Source: Trichopria drosophilae (Eukaryota; Arthropoda; Insecta; Hymenoptera; Diapriidae). From it: a stretch of 64,000 nt of DNA. Location of the stretch: contig CM059587.1 of assembly GCA_030407085.1 (NCBI GenBank), positions 42,692,501 to 42,756,500 of the forward strand. The letters run 5' to 3'. The notes beneath the pieces are model-generated. The model saw nothing but the letters and a program-made list of their open reading frames with translations. It ran no database searches and had not been told where the DNA came from. Shown here one piece after another: positions 1-10,036 of this stretch. The number at the start of each line of letters is the position of its first letter. Positions within the stretch are counted from its first letter, which is position 1. The translations under genes were made by a program, and so were the position numbers.

Positions 1-1
1 C

Positions 2-991
2 CCTCTCTCCCAACTCAGAAATCGTGAGCGGGCAATACAGGAGCAAAGTCCTCGAGACCGAGAAATCGAATTACTTAATAGGGAGCGCGATATTCTGACA
101 AGAGAACTGGAGTTGGCAAGACGCGAATTAAGTCTACTGCGTAATACCCCCACTCAAGTAGACGTACGACAGCCGTTACGACATGCAAGCATTAATTCGT
201 TAAAGGACATGCTGAGTGACTTCGAAGGTGATAATATTGATTTTCGCACATGGAAAGAACAGTTTCAAATTCTATGTGAAACGTATGCCCTGGACGACGC
301 TCAAGCTCGACTTCTGATGAGTCTTAAATTAAAAGACAAGGCCTTGAGATGGTTTCATTCAAGGACAGATTTTATCAACATGTCCATTGAAGACCTTTTA
401 GCCGAAATGACAAATATGTTTGACAATAGACAAAGTCGACTCATTTTGCGGAAGAAATTCGAAAGTCGTATATGGAAAGCTTCCGAGACGTTTAGCAACT
501 ATTTTCACGACAAGCTGATTTTGGCGAATGCAGTAACGATTGAGGAAGAAGATATAACCGACTACATCATCGATGGAATCCCGGATATTTTTCTTCGAGA
601 CCAAGCTAGGATCCAGTGTTTTTCAGAAAAGAAAAGCCTTCTGCAGGCCTTTGAGAAGATTGTTCTGAAAAGTGACGGCAAACATGTGGTTGAAAATAAG
701 AAGATTGCCTCTTCCAGTAACGCTAAAGATGGTACTGGTTCAGGAGATACCAACCACACAAAAAAGCCTTCCTTTTTGCGCTGTTTTAACTGCAGTAAAA
801 ATGGACATGTAGCCGCCGATTGTAAGCAGCCAAAAAGGCAACCTGGTGCTTGTTTTAAATGTTTCGAAATGGGACATGTTTCGAAGGATTGTCCTGGAAA
901 AAATAGTCGGCAACAACAGCAGAAACAAATCGGCCTGTTATCTGAAGACTGGCAAGATCACTTGTCGAAGAAGATCGAAAAACCTCTTTAG
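2..991 (+). CDS. gag: Ty3/gypsy retrotransposon Gag (5' partial)
   Basis: Gag forms the cytoplasmic particle that packages element RNA. The frame is open from base 2, the window edge, to the TAG at 989-991, so the true start lies to the left; the first ATG-like start at 113 is only a TTG inside the frame. The first 40 residues are rich in Arg, Glu and Leu and look like a coiled coil. A capsid-like central region follows, with aromatic residues such as TWKEQF and LRWFHS. Near the C-terminus are two CCHC zinc knuckles of the form C-x2-C-x4-H-x4-C, at 782-823 and 851-892, which bind RNA in this family. A Gln-rich tail follows. The pol frame overlaps the end of this one in the -1 phase. No stop or frameshift is seen in the visible part. 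Confidence 0.9.
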   Translation, partial: PLSQLRNRERAIQEQSPRDREIELLNRERDILTRELELARRELSLLRNTPTQVDVRQPLRHASINSLKDMLSDFEGDNIDFRTWKEQFQILCETYALDDAQARLLMSLKLKDKALRWFHSRTDFINMSIEDLLAEMTNMFDNRQSRLILRKKFESRIWKASETFSNYFHDKLILANAVTIEEEDITDYIIDGIPDIFLRDQARIQCFSEKKSLLQAFEKIVLKSDGKHVVENKKIASSSNAKDGTGSGDTNHTKKPSFLRCFNCSKNGHVAADCKQPKRQPGACFKCFEMGHVSKDCPGKNSRQQQQKQIGLLSEDWQDHLSKKIEKPL

Positions 992-3900
992 ATGAGCAGT
1001 GCTTCAAGATTGGTAACTACGAATTTCATGTCGAAGATAGACATTGCAAATTGTCTCTAGATACTCTTCTGGACACCGGCAGCCCAATCAGTTTTCTCAA
1101 GGAAAGTTGCATTCCATCGAAAGGTATGACACCTTGTGAGCAGCAACATTGTGAGTACGCCGGCATCAACGACAGTGTTTTAGTAAGAGTAGGGGTCGCT
1201 AAAGTAAATGTCACAATTGATAATATTGAGCGCGAATTAGAACTATTTGTTGTACCGGACTGTACTATGCGCACTTCAGTTGTTTTAGGTCGCGATTCCT
1301 TGAGAAAATTTAATTTTGATTTAAGAACTGTACCTTTTTCGGAGTCCGTAGTGATTAAAGATCTTTTGAATATTGATATTTCCGAAGGCAGCAATGTGAG
1401 CCCTATTGCGATAAATCCGGAAATCGACGTTAAAATTCAGGCGACATTAACTAATTTATTCTTTTCCGAATATAAGAATAAAGAAGGCCCAGAGCACCCG
1501 AAAATTAATACGCAATTAAAATTACGTTTGACTAGCGACACCCCAATTTACTTTGGCCCGCGAAGATTGTCTTTTAGTGAGAAGGAGCAACTCCAAAAAA
1601 TTCTGGACTCGTTAAAATCGAGAAACATAATTCGCGATAGTGATTCTCCATATGCGTCGCCTATCGTTTTGGTACGGAAAAAGAATTCGGAATATAGACT
1701 TTGTGTAGACTACAGATTTTTAAATAAGATTACCTTACGGGATAATTATCCCCTACCCTTGATCGAGGATCAGATTGACAAACTCAGAAATAAAAAATAT
1801 TTCACCTTGCTCGACTTAAAGGATGGGTTCCATCATATTGATATGTCACCGGATTCAATAAAATATACATCGTTTGTAACGCCACTTGGGCAATTTGAAT
1901 ACTTAAAAATGCCTTTTGGGTTGAAAACCGCTCCCGCAAAATTTCAAAGGTTTGTTAACATCGTCCTTGATGAGCTGTTGAGGTCAGGTGATGTAATAGT
2001 CTATTTAGATGATATTTTGGTTGTATCTGAAACATTAGAGAAACATATGGAAATTCTTAAAAGAGTGTTTAATCTCTTAGTTGAAAATAAGCTCGAGTTA
2101 AGACTTGATAAATGCAAATTCTTAGAAACAGAGATAGAATACTTAGGGTATAAAATCTCACAGAACGGATTAAGTCCGACTGATCATGGAATTGAAGCGG
2201 TTGCAAAGTTTCCGATTCCAAGTAATATTCGCGAAGTCCAGTGTTTTTTGGGGTTGTGTGCATATTTCCGAACGTTCGTGGAGAAATTTTCCGTGATAGC
2301 CGCACCGCTTTACAATCTCTTGAAGAAAAATGCGGAATTTAAATTCAGTGAGCGAGAGTTGCATGCCTTTGAGATTTTAAAAAATAAATTGATTGAAGCT
2401 CCAGTTTTGGGCATTTATGATCCCAATGATGTGACGGAACTTCATTGCGACGCGAGTAAATTGGGCTATGGCGCAGTTCTCATGCAACGCAAGAGTGATG
2501 GACTGTTTCATCCTATTTTTTACTTTTCGAAGAGAACAACCGAAGTCGAGAGTAGGTATCACAGTTTCGAATTGGAGACTCTGGCCGTTATTTATGCTTT
2601 ACGCCGTTTTCGGATTTACCTGCAAGGTATACAGTTTAAAATAGTTACCGATTGTGAGTCATTAAAACAAGCGTTGGATAAGAAAGATATTAATCCTCGA
2701 ATAGGGAGATGGGCTTTAGAACTCGAAAATTTCGATAAGACATTTGAGCATCGTTCGGGCGAAAAGATGAGACATGTTGACGCGTTTAGTAGAGCGACCA
2801 ATATTATGGTAGTTGCGGATAATACTTTAGAAAATAATTTAATTATATGTCAAAATTTAGACCCTGGAATTCGAGAACTGCGAGAAAAATTGCAAACATC
2901 TGATGATAAATTGTACGAAATGCGAAACGGAATAGTGTACAGAAAGCGAGACGGTGGAATCCTTTTCTACGTACCGAAAAAAATGGAGGGCCAAGTATTA
3001 AAAAAATATCATGATGATATGGGTCATTTCGGGCCAGAGAAAACCTTAAAGGCAATTCTTACGAGCTACTGGTTTCCGGGAATCAAAGAAACAGTTAAAA
3101 CGTATATCGCGAACTGTTTGAAGTGTGTAGCATTTTCTCCATCTACGGGAAAGAGAGAAGGGTTCCTACACTCAATTCCCAAGGGCGATTTACCTTTTTT
3201 AACTTGTCATATTGACCACTTTGGTCCTATAGATAAAACAATAACGTCAAAACAGCACATCTTGCTAGTTGTGGATGGCTTTACAAAATTTGTAAAATTG
3301 TATGCTGTGAAAACTACCGACACTAAAGAGGCAATAAATTGCTTGCTTGATTATTTCGCGCACTATAGTAGACCGAAGGCAATTGTATCTGATCGCGGAA
3401 GCTGTTTCACTTCGCAGGATTTTGAAGCTTTTTTAAAAGAAAACAATATCTACCATGTTCCTATCGCGACGGCTTCACCCAAAGCCAATGGACAGGTTGA
3501 GAGAATCAACAGAGTAATCGGTCCTATATTGGCGAAATTCTCTGACCCTGGTTCAGGAAAATATTGGCATAAGATGCTCGCTGATGTTGAGTTCGCCCTA
3601 AATAATACTATTCACAGTTCAACTGGAACTACAGCCAGCAAATTACTTTTTGGGGTAAATCAACGTGGACGGGTTATAGACCCTGTGGCGGAAAATTTAG
3701 GGCCAATTCAACAAGGCGAAAGTACACGTGATTTAGATAAGATTAGGTCTGAAGCGAGCGCGAGAATTTTAAAGTCTCAAGATTATAATAAAACTTATTT
3801 CGATAAAAAGAGAAAAGAGCCACATAATTACGAGGTAGGCGATTATGTAGTCGTAAAGAATTTTGACAGCTCTATAGGAACATCGAAAAAACTTATTCCG

Positions 3901-4086
3901 TCGTACAAAGGCCCTTACGAAATTAACAAAAAGTTGCGTAATGATAGATATGTATTAACTGATGTTGAAAACTTCCTGGTGACCCAAAGACCGTATGTGG
4001 GTACCTGGGAGGCATGTAACATGAAGCCGTGGCATTCAGATTTCGTTGCAATAATTTGTGAGTCTTTTTCAAAGCATTTTCTATGA
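946..4086 (+). CDS. pol: Ty3/gypsy Pol polyprotein: protease, RT, RNase H, integrase
   Basis: The Pol frame follows an in-frame stop at 943-945 and overlaps gag by about 45 bases in the -1 phase, so it is probably made as a Gag-Pol fusion by -1 frameshifting; a run of five A at 978-982 lies in the overlap. The nominal start at 1051 is a TTG and is not believed. Numbered from 1051, the domains in order are: aspartic protease with DTG at residues 8-10; reverse transcriptase with Asp255 (motif A) and YLDD at 318-321; RNase H with Asp467 in the CDAS motif and a later HVDAFSR; integrase with an HHCC zinc region and catalytic Asp722, Asp781 and Glu817 (35-residue spacing); and a C-terminal GPY/F-type motif (YKGPYE). 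No chromodomain is visible, and there is no env-like frame before the candidate LTR. All catalytic residues are present and there is no internal stop, so the copy is young and possibly active. Confidence 0.95.
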   Translation, partial: RLARSLVEEDRKTSLDEQCFKIGNYEFHVEDRHCKLSLDTLLDTGSPISFLKESCIPSKGMTPCEQQHCEYAGINDSVLVRVGVAKVNVTIDNIERELELFVVPDCTMRTSVVLGRDSLRKFNFDLRTVPFSESVVIKDLLNIDISEGSNVSPIAINPEIDVKIQATLTNLFFSEYKNKEGPEHPKINTQLKLRLTSDTPIYFGPRRLSFSEKEQLQKILDSLKSRNIIRDSDSPYASPIVLVRKKNSEYRLCVDYRFLNKITLRDNYPLPLIEDQIDKLRNKKYFTLLDLKDGFHHIDMSPDSIKYTSFVTPLGQFEYLKMPFGLKTAPAKFQRFVNIVLDELLRSGDVIVYLDDILVVSETLEKHMEILKRVFNLLVENKLELRLDKCKFLETEIEYLGYKISQNGLSPTDHGIEAVAKFPIPSNIREVQCFLGLCAYFRTFVEKFSVIAAPLYNLLKKNAEFKFSERELHAFEILKNKLIEAPVLGIYDPNDVTELHCDASKLGYGAVLMQRKSDGLFHPIFYFSKRTTEVESRYHSFELETLAVIYALRRFRIYLQGIQFKIVTDCESLKQALDKKDINPRIGRWALELENFDKTFEHRSGEKMRHVDAFSRATNIMVVADNTLENNLIICQNLDPGIRELREKLQTSDDKLYEMRNGIVYRKRDGGILFYVPKKMEGQVLKKYHDDMGHFGPEKTLKAILTSYWFPGIKETVKTYIANCLKCVAFSPSTGKREGFLHSIPKGDLPFLTCHIDHFGPIDKTITSKQHILLVVDGFTKFVKLYAVKTTDTKEAINCLLDYFAHYSRPKAIVSDRGSCFTSQDFEAFLKENNIYHVPIATASPKANGQVERINRVIGPILAKFSDPGSGKYWHKMLADVEFALNNTIHSSTGTTASKLLFGVNQRGRVIDPVAENLGPIQQGESTRDLDKIRSEASARILKSQDYNKTYFDKKRKEPHNYEVGDYVVVKNFDSSIGTSKKLIPSYKGPYEINKKLRNDRYVLTDVENFLVTQRPYVGTWEACNMKPWHSDFVAIICESFSKHFL

Positions 4087-4186
4087 CATGTAAATATGGT
4101 TTTATTTTTATTAATTATACGATACTGACGAAAACGTTATATTTTGGTTTTTAGTTCGGGGCGAACTAGATTCAGGATGACCGAAT

Positions 4187-4385
4187 TGTAAGATATTTTA
4201 AATTTTGAAATTTGCCGCGAATTACCGATATGACGTCACACCCCTTCGAGACCATACCGCTAAACGAAAACTGTACGGGCGCCCCCTCCCAGTTAGTCTG
4301 TGGCGAACCTTCGACGAATGTAATTGATTACATAAATAAATGATACTCGAGTAAATCATATTTAATCTTTTATTTTAATCTCACA
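4187..4385 (+). repeat. Candidate 3' LTR of the Ty3/gypsy element
   Basis: About 100 bp after the pol stop the sequence begins TGTAAGAT and, 199 bp later, ends near CTCACA, which fits TG...CA termini. It contains a GC-richer middle and an AATAAA polyadenylation signal at 4335-4340. A short purine-rich stretch just upstream (4173-4180) could be part of a worn polypurine tract. The 5' LTR lies outside the window, so the boundaries cannot be confirmed by LTR-LTR alignment. They are an inference. Confidence 0.4.
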
Positions 4386-5082
4386 TATTTTTAATAATTG
4401 ATTTACTAGAATAGTATTTGACTGTCCAAATTTAAATTAACCAGGTGTATTCATCATACTAATTAAAAATAGTTTGGCTAGAACAAAATTTTCAGTATTT
4501 TAGACTATATATCCTTATTCGAATTTGAAGCTGTCACGACTTGAAATAGATCAAAATCCGGCTATGACTTAAACTAAATTTAGGCTCTAAACGGGATAAT
4601 TTCAAATACCAACATATATTAAGCGGATCACCACCGTTAAACGCTTCCCTGGTTTGTATTGGTTTTAGTCCAAACTGCGAATGTGTTTATGGATATCAAG
4701 CTAGATGACAGGTATGGTTCTTAATTGTGCCACTTCCGATTTTATTTATCCGTGTTCGCAAACTCTGACTCTCTAATTAGTGCAAAATTATTAATGAAAG
4801 GGTGAAAAGGCGTCTTTAATTTATTTAGTAATAATTAATAATGTTAAAGTCTTATGCTGAGCGAAATATGAAAATTGCAATTTTTTAACTTTTTAAAATA
4901 ATATAATTGCTTGAAATAGTAATTTCAAAATATTTGAACTAGTTGAAAAACTGTGGTATTTACGATAATAGTTGTAACAAAAATACTGATAGCGATTCCC
5001 ACATGACATTGAAGAATATATAAGAGCAATTTATTACAATGTATAGTTTTCTTTACTGACCTTTCAATGTTTTTGAATTTCA
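4386..5082. other. AT-rich stretch without recognised gene
   Basis: No coding signature or RNA gene was seen. The sequence is AT-rich with scattered short homopolymers. Confidence 0.5.
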
Positions 5083-5253
5083 GGGGCACATGAAAAAAAA
5101 CGAATTTAAAAAATCCGAAATATTGAAAAATCAACATTTTAAAAGTCAATGAGTTATAAAGCTGTAATATTTATGAAAACAACAACGTCAGCTTTTTAAA
5201 TGATATTTTTCAATGTTTCGGATTTTTGAAATTCGGTTTTTTGACATGTACCC
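5083..5253. mobile_element. Foldback/MITE-like palindrome, about 170 bp
   Basis: The two ends are imperfect inverted copies of each other. The left arm reads about GGGGCACATG...AAAAATCCGAAA and the right arm gives GGGTACATG...AAAAATCCGAAA on the other strand, each about 60 bp long. A related half-copy, with the same AAAAAATCCGAAACATTTGA core, is found at 20545-20640, which supports a dispersed repeat. Confidence 0.55.
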
Positions 5254-5287
5254 GATCGTAGTACGCATAAACGAAGCTCAAATGAAT

Positions 5288-5303
5288 GATATATATATAT
5301 ATA
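5288..5303. repeat. (AT)n microsatellite
   Basis: Eight AT units in a row, read directly. Confidence 0.8.
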
Positions 5304-6188
5304 ATTCCTACCCATTTTTACTGCAATAGATAATTGCCCTTGTATATGCATAGAAATAAATAACTTTAATTTTCTGGACAAACCGGTATGATTAAACCTA
5401 GTTTAGTTCGCGCAACTAAACAGTTATTGTTATCAGAACTAAACCGGTTTGGTTGGGAAAATAAACATATCTACACACCTGTGCCTCTACCTTATTTATC
5501 CCGTATGAATTTGCAGTATTTCAAATATTTATTATTATTTTATTTTATTTACTACTCGATCACATTAATTCGCGTAATCGTACATAATGTTTCCTACAAG
5601 TAATGATCTCTTATTTCAAATGCAATTCTAGGTATTGGTGAAAATGAGTAATTCTGTCTTGATTATTAGTAACCCATTTTTATCCTTTTCAACGAACTAC
5701 AATTTTAATTAGATGTTTTTTATTTAATATTTCTACGTCAAATACTACGATTATTATCGCCAGTCGACCATCTATATGATCTAAATCGGAAAAGATATCA
5801 AAAATGAATGCAGCGAGTGATATTTTTAATGAATTGTATTTGATATTCCCTTATTTAAAATATATTAATTTCATATTGCCAATGTTTACTTTGCTGTCTG
5901 TCAATTTTATTATATTGAGAATATGCAACACTGAATATAACCAGATTGCTCAAGCGTGTTCTGTTATCAGAGTATAAATATTATGAATATTGAGACTGGG
6001 TTTATTTTGAACGAAATGTGAATTCATATTAATTTTCTCCTATAAGTTCATTAAAATTCGATTTATTAGTACAGCTTATACATTCATTTGGAACATGCGT
6101 ATCTCCGCAGTATAAAAAAATATATTCGGAGTACGGAAAATGGAATGTAAATTTATATCATAATGTTATAAATTAACTCTTCAAGAAG
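5304..6188. other. AT-rich stretch without recognised gene
   Basis: A 71-residue open frame at 5388-5603 is present, but its composition is what AT-rich DNA gives by chance. Nothing else was recognised. Confidence 0.45.
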
Positions 6189-7041
6189 TACCGCCGCGCC
6201 GTGATCAGCAAAAAAAAAGTCGTATGTCTGCATTCACGATTTCGAGATAATTGCAAAAAAACTAATCAAAACTAATAAATGTTTAATCAAATAAATGGCT
6301 GTTTATTATAAAAAAATGTCTGGACACGTCAGGGTTTTTTTTTTGTAATAAACATTTTCGTATTGTTTCATAGCGGACAGGGCAATCAATAATTAAGGAA
6401 AGAGCTAACGAATTCTATGATAAATGGAAATGTCTTGAAAATAGTCGTAACTCACAGAATTTCGACACAAAACGTTTTCATTACGAATTTATAAAAATTC
6501 GCTACGAACGCCAGGATATGCCATTAAAGAAAGTCTTATGCTGTATGTTTACTTCGACCCGGATCATGGATCTAGACGAAGTATTTATTTTTTCACATCC
6601 CTAACAATTTTCTTATAGTCTTTCATCATATATCTATGTTTCAGACTCTAAAAAACCCAAAAGAAAAATTCATACGTCTGTATTGTGCTGGTATGTCCGA
6701 GATCCATCCGTGGACAGTTTTTTACACGCTTTAACCTATGAATAGGTAGGGGTATCAACGTTAAAAGTGGACATATGATCTTTTTAAGCCAACGCATACA
6801 GATACGGTTCTTGAAAAATACCTTTACGACTCAACAAGATCGTAAGTCCCACAAATTGAAACATACTACAATTTTTAGGGAAATGTCTATTAAAATTTAC
6901 TTGTTGCTTATAATTAAAAAATTTTTTTTTAATAACTATAATTAGTTCATTATATGATATGCTACATTAGAAAGATAATAAAAATATTTTTTTCTACAAT
7001 TTTTTAAAAGGTTCATACGACTTTTTTAACGGACCACGGTA
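6189..7041. mobile_element. Non-autonomous element with inverted ends, about 850 bp
   Basis: The left end starts TACCGCCGCGCCGTGATCAG, then an A-run and GTCGTATG. The right end read on the minus strand starts TACCGTGGTCCGTTAAAAAA and then GTCGTATG. These resemble imperfect terminal inverted repeats of about 38 bp. The interior repeats the GTCGTA / CATACG theme several times and has no open frame of note. No transposase is present. Confidence 0.5.
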
Positions 7042-8001
7042 GAGTAAGTATATGTGCACTGTAATTTAATAATGTTCACATTACTTAAAAGTTACTCGAT
7101 GTACATTTAAGTCCTTCTACCATAAATTTCAGAAATTTTAAAACTTTCTTTATTACTTTAAGTAATACAACGGGCAAGAACACTCTTAATTACTCCAGTT
7201 ATTTCTCCATTTTAATTATCACGGTAAAATCTGTAGAATTTCCAAGGACGAAATGTGTTGTTTAAATTCAAGTCGACGTCAGAAACTTAACGTTTACTTT
7301 TGTTTAGCTCGATACTTGCGTAAAACTTTAGAAATAAAAGAGATTATTGAATGTTTGAACAGACATCGTGAATGATTCCTCGCACGAAAATCAAATAAAA
7401 TGTTAAATGAAATACACAGTGAATTACTTAATTACTGTAAACAATGTATTATATTAATACAAACAAATGATATCAAGATAACAGTATCAAGAGGCAACAT
7501 ATTTTTTTTTGTTATAATTCATTTTTGCAATTGTTCGATTTGAAAACTGATAAATTTCTAGAATAAAAGTGACAATCGATTTATTCGCCTCGTTTGTATC
7601 ATGTTGACGATAATAATTACAACAATATCATGGCAGGAACGATGACGTCGGCCGGCAATTGTTGCACATGACCTGGATCACTTCCATATTTTAATCACGG
7701 CTAGTAGTATAAAATCACGGAGCGTTGGGCATTCTGCGACGCGCGTGCAATGATAGCGGAGAAAATAAATTCTACCAGGCGTGCGAGTGCCAGAGTGTTC
7801 GAAAACGGACAAGATTACATCCGATAACACGCGCGTTGTTTCCGATAAATAATTTCGAATCATTTTCCCGATGGCTTTTCCAGCACGAACGCGATTAATT
7901 TCTCGCTGTCGCGCCTCTTACTTTTTATTTTACTTCATGTGCATCAGAGCGTGCATATATGATATAGTTAAGATGAGAATATTTTGAAAAAAGGTTTATT
8001 T
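7042..8001. other. Intergenic stretch; small GC-richer patch near 7640-7920
   Basis: Mostly AT-rich. Positions 7640-7920 contain more CpG than their surroundings, but no exon, start or splice structure can be argued. Confidence 0.35.
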
Positions 8002-8009
8002 TCAAATCC

Positions 8010-9229
8010 GTACACTCTTAATCTGAATCAGTGAAAATTTCGCCAAATGCATCAGCGAAAACAATTTTTGCTATTAAATCAGTCAATTTCACTTTTTAAC
8101 TAGTTGATTTTACTATTTAACCAGTTGAAATATTGTATTTACTTAAACTCCTGCAAAACTCAATCCAAATGTCCACTATTTCACTAGTTCTTCAGTTGTA
8201 CATTCTTTTAACACCGATCACTGATTGCAACCAGTGATTTGCTTTTCATCCTACATAAAACATCTACATGCAATTTCAATAAAGTAGATTTTACGGCTGC
8301 AAAAACTTTATTCCTCGAATTTTAGCAAGTTTTTCTGACCCAACGAGCTTTTATAAGGGGAACGTAAATAAATGTTCTGTGTTGTTTTTTGCGTTTTCAT
8401 AATCGCATTTGAGTTCCACATGTTGACCATGCAAGCACGAAATTCTAGATACTGGAAACGCCACCAAAAAATTGAATAATAGCGTTTCGTATCAGGTATG
8501 TATCTAATGTTTATCGTAATTGTTCGTTTTCAACCATTTTTATAACCTTAGCATTACATACAGGTGCTACTATATAGTTTGAGGGGAGTGTACAAAGTTA
8601 TATTTGATACTTATATATTTCATTTTCTTGAAATAGATGATTTTACCGCATTGAACACGGAAGTTGGCAGTTACATTTCAGCAGTCAGATCACGACATTC
8701 GTTTTTATTATTTAATATTGAGAAATGTAAGCTATTATTCCGGTTAACTGTTTAATTAATCAGTAAATAGACACGGTTTTCTAGTGAAAACCACTGATTA
8801 TTGGCACAAAGCATATGGTTTGATTGCAGTGATTTTAGTGAAATTCGCTTAATCTAACAGTAAGTAAACACTATATTCCAGTGAAAAGCACGTGATTTAA
8901 TTCAACTGATTTTAGTCCAATTCACTGGATCAATCAGTGAATAGGCATTGTTTTGAAGCAGCAGAAATGTAATTGCATTTCGATGATTTTCCAGCCAATT
9001 TAGAAGAGTTCGCTGTTGAAATCAGTGTCTAATGGCTGATTCACAGCGATCGCAAATGCGCTTTATGAATTAGCGACTATGTCAATGTGTCAATTAATAG
9101 TCAAGAAATATCACTGTCTGTTAAACCACTGATAGTTAAATTGGTAAAATCGGCACTTTTAGACAGTGAGATTTCATTTGTATGCAGTGAGATTTCAGAA
9201 TTTTCTACTTTAAGTCTTTGAGAGTGTAC
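8010..9229. mobile_element. DNA-transposon-like element with 8-bp flanking duplication
   Basis: The ends GTACACTCT... and ...AGAGTGTAC are inverted. The flanks TCAAATCC (8002-8009) and TCAAATAC (9230-9237) form an 8-bp direct repeat with one mismatch, as expected for a target-site duplication of the hAT or P type. The interior is made of many degenerate copies of a CAGTGA / TCACTG motif in both orientations. No transposase frame is visible, so this is a non-autonomous element. Confidence 0.55.
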
Positions 9230-9237
9230 TCAAATAC

Positions 9238-9995
9238 ATACCATACAAGAAAGGTTTTTACCATGATAACATATTAGTTCCGTTTAATCAATTTGGTTAT
9301 ATCTATTTTAATGTTCACCAATTATTTAAAGTAATTTAATTATTGAACTGCGATAGACATGAGATTATGTATACTACTGCTCATTTAACAATCAGAAAAT
9401 GATAAACGGAACAATATTATTGTCTTGTTCACTACAGAAATGGTTAATTTAACTATTTTTTTGTGATACCCTGTTTTACTTTTGTAAAATGGTTGGATCA
9501 ATCATATTTTTCATTGCGTTTACAGAATTATAATACCGTGTAAGTATAATTCTGAAATTAAGTTTCGTAATAAAGTTTTTCTTGCGTATTTGATGTACTA
9601 GTGTAGTACAGAATTTTATAAATAAATTAACAATGACATTAAACTATAGACATTTATCGTTGCACAATTTGAAAACTCGTAGCATATTTACATTTCCGGA
9701 GGAAATAAACTTCTTAACTACGTTTCAGAAAATTCTGAGGAAGTAAATGAAACTCAACGAATTGATGAATCGACCAGTAACAAAAAATCGATAATTGAAT
9801 TCTGACGACAGTTTTAAAAACCATGCTCGCAGGAATTGCAGAGGAAATATACATTATTAAGATACTTTTCTTACGAAAAGTTATTCCAAAGATTTGTCTT
9901 AATTGACAACTAATGATCTCCAACCTATAAAAAGTAACTTTTCATAAATTTTCTTTTAAATATTTATTTCGGCCTAACGTATTCATCAATATTAC
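9238..9995. other. AT-rich stretch without recognised gene
   Basis: Nothing recognisable beyond chance open frames. Confidence 0.4.
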
Positions 9996-10036
9996 ATAGC
10001 CTTGATGAGGACTCATATCAGAGTTGAACCGTTGCT
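9996..10036 (+). ncRNA. Degenerate hammerhead-ribozyme-like motif (Penelope-type relic)
   Basis: The order is helix I strand TAGC, core CTTGATGA (one extra T relative to CUGANGA), one unpaired G, helix II GACTC with GAGTT (five pairs, one wobble), GAACCGTT in place of the usual GAAACGTH, then GCTA pairing back to TAGC. The fold is retained while two core positions deviate, so it is probably inactive. The arrangement matches the ribozymes in the Penelope-like element at 53860-53904 and 56668-56712. Confidence 0.45.
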
